Assembly (NCBI GenBank): GCA_022560025.1 | Contig: JAFISE010000272.1 | Coordinates: forward strand, 2,918-31,374 | Origin: Stagonosporopsis chrysanthemi | Lineage: Eukaryota > Ascomycota > Dothideomycetes > Pleosporales > Didymellaceae | Length of the DNA: 28,457 bases | Direction of reading: 5' to 3' | Part shown: in pieces, positions 22,526 to 28,457 of the stretch | Position numbering within the stretch: the first letter of the stretch is position 1 | How the letters are laid out: each line of letters begins with the position of its first letter | Program-made: the position numbers and the translations under genes | Notes under the pieces: generated by a model | What the model was told of the DNA's origin: nothing | Databases searched by the model: none | The model's input: only the letters and a program-made list of their open reading frames with translations

Positions 22526-23584
22526 ATGGCCATCCTTTTTAACAACATTGTTTTCCTTGGTGTAAGTGTTCGACTGCAGAGCTACTGCGTAACCTCAACG
22601 ACCCGTACACGGTGTTCTAACACCCTATAAGGCTAGCAGTGACCTACGACCAGCTTTTGATTCATTCCTCGCCCGGAAGGACTCACCGCTTAAAGTCTCT
22701 GTCCTATTGCGCCAGGAATCGAAGGCGTCCTTCCCGCCCGAGGTCGGTGTCCTCACCGGCTTCACACCTGCTTCGCTCGAAGAGGCCCTCAAAGGCCAGG
22801 ATACGGTGGTCTCCTGCTTCGGAGAAGCTGGTATGCCATCTCAGATTAACATCATCGATGCCGCCACCAAGACTGGAGTCAGACGGTTTATCCCATCAGA
22901 ATATGAGCTGAAGACCTACGGTAAAAGGATTATCAGCTATGCGCCTGTTACGGTTCACAAGAGACGTGATGTTGAATATTTGAAGCATCGCGAGGATCAT
23001 ATTAACCGGAACGACATCGTTACCGGACCTTTCTTCGACTAGGTAAGTCCCCATTTGTAATGATAAAACTAGGCTAATGTTGTCATATCTGGGGTCTCAA
23101 GGGTGAGGCTTTGCTCGGTTTTAGTCTGTCAAAGGCATCCGCCAGCATCTTGGACGGAGGCGATGTGCAATTCAGCACAACAAATGTTCGCTTAATTGGC
23201 ACCGCCACATTCGCTCTTCTGCCATTGATAGAGGCATAGACAGACTCCAAGAACAAGTACATCCATATTCAATCATACTCAATCCCACTAATCGAGATCC
23301 TGGCGAACTTGGAGAAGGCTACAGGTAGGACATGGAAGCGGATGCCTGTTGACGGCAACAAGCAGTTCCGTGTTCGCCTTGAGGAATACTACAATGGCAA
23401 CCGCGAGTATCAGTGTCTCGAATCACAAATCCATGTGGCTAGCTGTGCAACCAATGATGGTGGCAGCTTAACAGACCTGCCGGGTGTCAAGCTCTTCAAC
23501 AAGGGATTAGGCTTGCCTCGGGAGAATATAGAGAATGACACAGAGGTTATTCTAGCTAACGAAAGCTTAGTTCATGGCTTCTAA
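22526..23584 (+). pseudogene. NmrA/isoflavone-reductase-like oxidoreductase, inactivated
   Basis: Exons are 22526-22561, 22632-23042 and 23102-23584. Introns are 70 and 59 bp, both with consensus GTAAGT donors. The coded length is about 309 positions, full length for fungal NmrA-like short-chain dehydrogenase relatives. Recognisable parts are MAILFNNIVFLG, LEEALKGQDTVVSCFG, INIIDAATKTGVRRFIPSEYE, DIVTGPFFD, ILDGGDVQFSTTNVRLIGTATFALL, KYIHIQSYSI, LANLEKATGRTW, and a well-kept C-terminus. Two stops break it. TAG at 23040-23042 stands where family members have the Trp of GPFFDW. TAG at 23237-23239 lies before DSKNKYIH. The Rossmann glycine motif is also eroded: after VFLG the residues read ASSDLRPA where family members have GASGxLGxx. 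Both stops can be explained by a CpA-to-TpA change on one strand. Splice sites are intact, so the decay is recent. An alternative splice route around the stops was looked for and not found. Confidence 0.85.
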
Positions 23585-25239
23585 AGTAGAGGAAAAGAGT
23601 ATAATTAGGAAAGACTCAAGTAGCTGCTTGGGTTAATGCTCCACCAAAGCTGAGCTGCGATGTCTCCTAGCGATTATGGCTCCCCGTTTCGATTACGCGC
23701 TGGCCATGGGTACCCACGATGTCATTTCAGCAGGTGCCATCACCATTTGTCCTCTCAACGGATTGTATTTGCAGGTATATCGTGCTAGCATGCCCTAAAA
23801 AGTTAAATAATCATAATGACACACGTATCACACTCACGAGTCGTTCTATCCCTGGCAGGTTCAGGTACTCATCGCTCTTCGCTTCAAAGCGGATGATGAT
23901 TCTAACAAACAAATGCCAGGACTCTTATTCCAGTGTTCTTGCACTGTTTGTGACATGCGAACAGTGACCATTCCCGAGTATGTCACCGTATGGCTACAGA
24001 ATGCGTCCTTGATCAGACGTGAACGAATAGGAGTTTGCTTCTACGTTCTTTACAGAGCCAAGTCAAGGTAGACTCCCAGGTTGGGATCTGACCGCCAAGC
24101 GACTACGGGCGTTCTAAGAAACGCATCGCGAGCCGTGGGAGATACGCCCAGGTTCCTGAATACTGCATGAAGCAACACAAAACGCAGAAAATGGTGTTTG
24201 ACAGCCAGATTTTGTGCGGGTCTGTGGTACAGGCGCCTTCTCAGGACCTTGTTCTGTGGATAAACTGCCGTGACTGGGCAATTGAGCATATGCAATGATG
24301 ACCCGTGTTTACGAGCTGTTGACGCGGCGTCAAAGGTTCTCTGGAGATTGCAGCGTCAATTTTTGCAGGGCTGTTACGCCCGTCCTGGTCGATAGTTGCA
24401 TCCGTTGGCTCGGCCACGGTACGTATGCGTTCCTCGCTGGGAGATGACTTCAACCAGCTACTTGTAATCGTACCAGTAACCCAGCGGATAGAAGCTGCCA
24501 CTTCCTGCGGATAACGATGGACCTTTGTCCGCTCTTGCCATTGAGTGTCTGCGAGAAAGTTCTCTGCTCTTGAGGGTGGTTTGGCCAGATAGATCGCCTG
24601 CAGGTGAACAAATTGTTGTTCAGCTTAGGCAGGCCTGCGTCTGCGCAGGAACAGCCGGGACATGAGCTGAAAATGCCCAGGACTACTAGAGCTGTCAACT
24701 CGCCGCGCATTACTGCATGGAGGGCTAAAGGCGGCGGCATGGCAATGGCCGGCGCGTTAGTGGCAGCGGTGAAGCTCCGAGCCCATACTATGTCCGTGCG
24801 CGTCATACACACGTACGCCTGATGCACACCTTTCCTCACCACAAAATGCTTTTCGTATGGAACGTACCTTTTTCGTCACTATGTAGAGGATTCGAGCACG
24901 TCGTAAAACCTAGAGAGCTGACTCAGCGCGCGGAAAGATGAGACATATTGCGATGTTCGTTGCCAAGACTCAAAACGCCGACCTCCCACCGCGCTTCATA
25001 CTGCAGGAGATTGGACATACCCTCAGGTTCTGCGACGCTATACAACTTCGCTGGCTCCGGCCGATCCACATCCCTTGACCATGTTGCGTATGCCCAGTGT
25101 CTCTGAAACGCATCTTGGGAACATCGTAACCCCCTTCCTGGAAGATGACGACGCCTCGGCTGCAGACGATGAGAGCATGCTCGCCAGACAGTACCGTGTC
25201 TGTGCGCGTGACGCCCGGATTCGCGCTACCGTGCACGGA
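23585..25239. other. 1.65 kb gene-free region
   Basis: No supported gene is present. A short frame from an ATG at 23676 (MAPRFDYALAMG...) ends within about 40 codons. Reverse frames at 24050-24295 and 24450-24842 and the forward frame 24604-24822 overlap each other and lack domains. Confidence 0.45.
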
Positions 25240-25288
25240 CAACCAACGCCCGGCGGCAACCAACGCCCGGCGGCAACCAACGCCCCGG
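25240..25288. repeat. 17-base tandem repeat, about 2.9 copies
   Basis: The unit CAACCAACGCCCGGCGG occurs at 25240-25256 and 25257-25273, with a partial third copy to 25288. It abuts the presumed end of the transposon remnant. It has no spacers, so it is not a CRISPR array. Confidence 0.9.
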
Positions 25289-25782
25289 ATAACCACCTGT
25301 TGGGTATCACCAAAATGAGGTTATTGAGCCACACACAATAGATAAAATCGTGAAACTTTTTGGTGGAGTAATCTATAGACCTATGCGACAGACTTTACTA
25401 CCTAAATCTTCTTAGTAGAGCGATTTTGCGACTGCAGCAGTTGTATGTAGGTAGAGGGGTTATGGAACGCTCACGAGCAATAGGTCTACTATCTGCAGCT
25501 ATACTACTACAATTCTGCTGCTTTCTAGGTGCTGCAGACTGTGAGGCCTTTTGCTTGCCTATTTTAGGCAAATTCATAGCTTTTTCAGCGTTGTAAGCTT
25601 GCTTACAACGCTCTCTTTCAGCCATGCGTTCTGCTACTTTAGCACTCTTTACAGCTTTAGCCTAGGCTTGCTCTTCTTTCTCTCTTAGCTGCTACACTAC
25701 TTCTCTTCTTTAATTATATTGTTGTAACGCTTATTAGCAGCTTTTAACTTCTCTATCTCTGTCTTTTTATACTCTTCTTCTT
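25289..25782 (-). mobile_element. remnant of a pogo/Fot1-type DNA transposon, 3' end
   Basis: The segment holds the last part of a decayed transposase (stop codon 25398-25400, reading leftwards) plus about 110 bases of 3' flank down to the 17-base tandem repeat. The probable terminal part reads ATAACCACC at 25289-25297, with a small inverted match (GGTTAT at 25319-25324). The rest of the transposase is missing to the right, where miniature-LTR sequence starts at 25783. The matching other end was not found in the window. Confidence 0.6.
25398..25782 (-). pseudogene. C-terminal fragment of a pogo/Fot1-type transposase
   Basis: The reverse frame from 25625 to 25398 is open for 75 codons (MAERERCKQAYNAEKAM..., KIGKQKASQSAAPRKQQ, ending SRKIALLRRFR-stop). 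It continues rightward through a TAG at 25664-25662 into LREKEEQA. Another frame further right reads EEEYKKTEIEKLKAANK. Fungal pogo/Fot1 transposases end with a charged coiled-coil tail, a KGKRKAS-like patch and a basic (R)xIxLPxKFR end. This matches in order, with I/L and FR kept. The catalytic DDE region is not present. The TAG codon fits CAG changed by a CpA-to-TpA mutation. Family assignment rests on the tail only. Confidence 0.6.
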
Positions 25783-25853
25783 ATTAGGCCCTAGCTATTA
25801 GACTCTAGCTAGGCTAATAGTAATAATATAGTACTGCTCTAAGCCTGTACTTT
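25783..25853 (+). repeat. partial terminal repeat (first half), TRIM-like family
   Basis: The first about 70 bases of the terminal repeat, in forward orientation (ATTAGGCCCTAGCTATTAG onward, then GGCTAATAGTAATAATATAG). It stops at about 25853, where the reverse copy 25858-25996 begins, so the two form a 70-base hairpin. It marks the breakpoint in the transposase remnant. Confidence 0.75.
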
Positions 25854-25857
25854 TATT

Positions 25858-25996
25858 TATTAGAACCTAGCCTAAGCTACTAAGCTAAACAAGTACTAAA
25901 AAGGTTAACAGTACTTATAGACTATAAGTATAGGCTTAAAGTAGTACTATATTATTACTATTAGCCTAGCTAAAGTCTAATAGCTAGGGCCTAACA
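25858..25996 (-). repeat. terminal repeat copy, TRIM-like family
   Basis: A full-length 139-base copy in reverse orientation, running from TATTAGAACC to GGGCCTAACA. On the reverse strand it therefore begins TGTTAGGCCC and ends GGTTCTAATA. It is followed on the right by ATATTTCTCTTTT, the complement of a purine tract. Confidence 0.8.
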
Positions 25997-26272
25997 ATAT
26001 TTCTCTTTTAAGAAAGTGCCTAACTTAGGTACGTAGTACTAGGCCTTCTAGCAGCTAGTAGCTGCAGCTAGGCTATACTAGCCTAAAAGCGCCTTAGCTT
26101 CTTATATATAAACTACTTATATAAGCAGACTAGCTTTTAGCTAAACCTAGACTTATAAAAGTAAAGTAAAAGCTTAAAAGTAGTTATATAACTCTATTTA
26201 GACCTTAAGTTATTTAATAGCAGCTTAGAAGTAGTTATATGTCTTTTTACCTAGGTAAGCTTAGAAGCTACT
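25997..26272 (-). repeat. truncated internal core, TRIM-like family
   Basis: The core lies next to the reverse terminal repeat. It shares most of its length with the reverse complement of about 26490-26770. Shared words include AGGCCTTCTAGCAGCTAGTAG, AGCGCCTTAGCT, TATATATAAACTACTTA and TTTTAGCTAAA. It breaks off at 26272 where the next element begins, so its other terminal repeat is missing. Confidence 0.75.
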
Positions 26273-26909
26273 TATTAGGCTCTTAGCTGTTAGGCTCTAG
26301 ACTGTTAGACTCTAGCTTAGCTAATAGTAATAATATAGTACTACTTTAAGCCTATAATTATAGTTTGTAAGTACTATTAACCTTTTTAGTACTTGTTTAG
26401 CCTAGTAGCTTAGGCTAGGTTCTAATAAAGTACTTATAAACTACCTTAATAGTGTAAGTTTAATCCTAGGTAGAATAAAAAGACATACTACTGTAGTAGC
26501 TTCTAAGCTTACCTAAGTAAAGAGACAAGCAACTACTTCTAAGCTACTACTAAATAACTTAAGGTCTAGGTAAAGTTATATAACTACTTCTAAGCTTCTA
26601 CCTTGCTTTTATAAGTCTAGTTTTAGCTAAAAGCTAGCTTACTTATATAAGTAGTTTATATATAAAGAGCTAAGGCGCTTCTAAGCTAGTATAGCCTAGC
26701 TGTAGCTACTAGCTACTAGAAGGCCTAGTACTATATATCTAAGTTAGGCACTTTCTTAGAAGAGAAATATTGTTAGGCCCTAGCTATTAGACTCTAGCTA
26801 GGCTAATAGTAATAATATAGTACTACTCTAAGCCTATACTTATAGTTTATAAGTACTATTAACTTTTTTATTGCTTATTTAGCTTAGTAGATTAGGTTAG
26901 GTTCTAATG
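26273..26909 (+). mobile_element. candidate miniature LTR element (TRIM-like), complete unit
   Basis: The unit has a left terminal repeat 26273-26427, a noncoding core 26428-26770 and a right terminal repeat 26771-26909, with both repeats in the same direction. The right repeat starts TGTTAGGCCC and ends TTCTAAT. Homologous copies elsewhere end CTAACA, giving the TG...CA ends of LTRs. Directly before the right repeat is AGAAGAGAAATAT, a good polypurine-tract candidate that fixes the sense strand. The left repeat has an extra 15-base unit at its start (TTAGGCTCTTAGCTG, then TTAGGCTCTAGACTG). No open frame is present, as expected for a non-autonomous element changed by RIP. I could not recognise a primer-binding site or a clean target duplication. 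Confidence 0.6.
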
Positions 26910-27184
26910 CTATATTATTAGCTTAGTAATAAAGTTATACTTTAAGCAAAGCTTATAAGTACTATTTAATTAGTTTTTAGAAATAAATATAGTAATAAAA
27001 GGCTAAAGAGTAATTATAAATAGTATAGAGTAGATTATCTAACTTAAAAGCTAAGTTAAGATCTAATAACTTAGATTATTACTTAGATTAAATATTTACT
27101 CTAATAGTTATATTCTTATATTACTATATACTAATTAAGTAGAAGATACTTATAAATAAGTAACTAGAGTTAGTCTAATAAAAT

Positions 27185-27280
27185 AAAAGTGTTACTTATT
27201 AACAAGTAGTATTATATTATACGTGTTAACAAGCAGAGGTTATATAGGTTATACTTGTTAACAAGCAAGTTATATAGAGC
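27185..27280. repeat. degenerate repeat containing (G)TTAACAAG words
   Basis: Three spaced copies of TTAACAAG(C/T)A lie at about 27199, 27226 and 27259, each followed by a TTATAT-rich stretch. Spacing is about 27-33 bases. It may be the worn terminal region of another transposable element; the partner end was not identified. Confidence 0.5.
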
Positions 27281-27390
27281 CTAATAACTAATACTGTCTC
27301 TACTTAGTATTTTTTATTAGCTTAAAGCTAGAAGTCTAGTTAGTAGTTACTTATTACTATACTGTCCTCTTATATAAGATTGTAATACCT

Positions 27391-27861
27391 AGCTAGAGCT
27401 TAATAATGTCTCTTTATTAAAGAAGTACTTAATCTAGGTACTTAGTACTAGGCCTTCTAGCAGCTAGTAGCTACAGCTAGGCTTTACTAGCTTAGAAGCG
27501 CCTTAGCTCTTTATATATAAACTACTTACATAAGTAGGCTAGCTTTTAGCTAAACCTAGACTTATAAAAGTAAGATAAAAGCTTAGAAGTAGTTTTATAT
27601 CTCTATCTAGACTTTAAGTTATTTAGTAGTAGCTTAAAAGTAGTTATATATCTCTTTACCTAAGTAAGCTAAGAAGTTACTATAGTAGTATATCTTCTTA
27701 TTTTACTTAGAATTAAACTTATACTATTAGAGTAGTCTATAAGTACTTAATTAGAATGTAGCCTAGTCTACTAAGCTAAATAAGTACTAAAAAAGTTAAT
27801 AGTACTTATAGACTATTAGTATAGGCTTAGAATAGTGCTATATTATTAGCTAGGCCTAATA
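27391..27861 (-). mobile_element. second TRIM-like unit, partial
   Basis: A fragment of the reverse terminal repeat (about 27391-27406) is followed by core about 27407-27749 and a shortened reverse terminal repeat 27750-27861. The core matches the 26428-26770 core in reverse complement along almost its whole length. The match includes the part next to the 5' repeat (AATTAAACTTATACTATTAG versus GTAAGTTTAATCC in the other copy). The purine tract is worn (TCTCTTTATT). The order terminal repeat-core-terminal repeat repeats that of the complete unit in the opposite orientation. Confidence 0.6.
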
Positions 27862-27925
27862 CTATTAAAGTAAAGAGTTTAAGTTATATTTAATATTAAA
27901 TTTTATATTATCTCTTTTATATATA

Positions 27926-28078
27926 TTAAGCCTTTAGCTGTTAGGCTGTAGACTGTTAGACTCTAGCTAGGCTGACAGTAATAATATAGTACTGCTTTAA
28001 GCCTGTACTTATAGTCTATAAGTACTGTTAACTTTTTTAGTGCTTGTTTAGCTTAGCAGCTTAAGCTACGTTCTAACA
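27926..28078 (+). repeat. isolated terminal repeat (solo-LTR-like) copy
   Basis: This is the best-kept terminal repeat. It runs from about 27926 (ATTAAGCCTTTAGCTG) or 27939 (TGTTAGGCTGTAGAC) to TTCTAACA at 28078, with TG...CA ends. No core sequence adjoins it on either side, as in a solo LTR left by recombination. The left flank (27901-27925) is TTTATATTATCTC-like and not recognised. Confidence 0.7.
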
Positions 28079-28457
28079 ATATACTTTATAAGTTTTTCTT
28101 TTTACTATAAGTTAAGCTTAGCCTAGTAAGAGTTAGTAATATTATAAGAGATCTATATATATTAGTAGTAACGTACTAGTACTAAGTAATTAATACTAAG
28201 TTTTTTTATAATCTAAGTATATAGATAATCTTCTTTAGGCTTTAAACTACATATCTCTATAAGTATAGTATAAATTTCCTTTTTAGTACTAAGTTATTAC
28301 GCGTTAAATTTAGTATGTTAATAAAGTACTTTTAGTATTAGTTACTACTAAGTATTAGTTGTCTATATATAGAATAAGCCTTAAAGCTTATTATAAATTA
28401 AAGCTATAAAGCTATATATAATAGCTATTATTATTAAATAATCTATTAGCTTATTTT

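Larger units (their letters stand above)
25640..28457. other. AT-rich, RIP-like block without open frames
   Basis: From about 25.64 kb to the window end there is no open frame of note on either strand. TA steps dominate (TATA, CTAG, TTAG and TAGTA words). CA and TG steps are rare; most remaining C sits in CT or CC context. This is the expected result of repeat-induced point mutation, which converts CpA to TpA in repeated DNA of ascomycetes. The block contains the miniature LTR-like family listed separately. 26910-27180 and 28079-28457 contain nothing further that I can name. Confidence 0.85.

Noticed and set aside
23676..23800. short frame MAPRFDYALAMG... after the NmrA-like pseudogene
   Set aside because: It ends within about 40 codons, and no further exon could be joined with confidence.
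24450..24842. 130-codon reverse frame with a hydrophobic middle
   Set aside because: It overlaps a forward frame of similar quality, and no motif or start context supports it.
25240..25288. CRISPR array
   Set aside because: The repeats are directly adjacent with no spacers, and the genome is eukaryotic.

Overview
The window looks like nuclear DNA of a filamentous ascomycete (Pezizomycotina; Dothideomycetes is my guess, not proven). The support is short 49-110 bp introns with GTA/GTT donors, CTAAC/CTGAT-like branch sites and CAG/TAG acceptors, CT-rich promoters, fungal-only families (2EXR, HET-type, fungal rhodopsin-like membrane proteins, NmrA-like), and an AT-rich tail with the mark of repeat-induced point mutation (RIP).

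Layout. 1-90 is an almost pure G run. 319-1856 (+) is a GC-rich, intact alanine aminotransferase gene with one intron. 1857-2616 holds short tandem repeats and a CA microsatellite. 2617-7500 is largely gene-poor, with one unassigned, possibly multi-exon gene around 5.0-6.3 kb. A poly-C tract (7517-7570) lies just beyond the 3' end of a minus-strand gene for a secreted protein (7631-8395) that has the residue pattern of a PD-(D/E)XK nuclease fold. 9349-10647 (+) encodes a 2EXR-domain protein. 11811-12891 (-) encodes a protein with the front part of a HET-type protein but no recognisable HET core. 13123-13755 (-) is a small SET-domain protein. 14434-16187 (-) is a four-exon major facilitator permease of the phosphate/glycerophosphoinositol type. 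After a 2.9 kb gene-free stretch, 19084-20653 (+) is a four-exon seven-helix rhodopsin-like membrane protein. 22526-23584 (+) is an NmrA/isoflavone-reductase-like gene broken by two stop codons, both of a type RIP can make.

From about 25.3 kb the base composition collapses. There is the C-terminal remnant of a pogo/Fot1-type transposase (25398-25782, -), followed by about 2.7 kb with no open frame. That stretch is rich in TA and poor in CA/TG. I find in it a repeated family whose copies are arranged as about 140-155 bp terminal repeats (TGTTAG...CTAACA type) in direct orientation around a noncoding core of about 340 bp, with a purine tract just before the 3' repeat. This is the structure of a miniature LTR element (TRIM). 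Copies face each other and form an inverted repeat of about 0.4 kb per arm.

The genes do not form one evident pathway. The window reads as housekeeping/accessory euchromatin running into a RIP-mutated repeat block. The parts most worth a second look are the secreted nuclease-like protein and the TRIM-like family.
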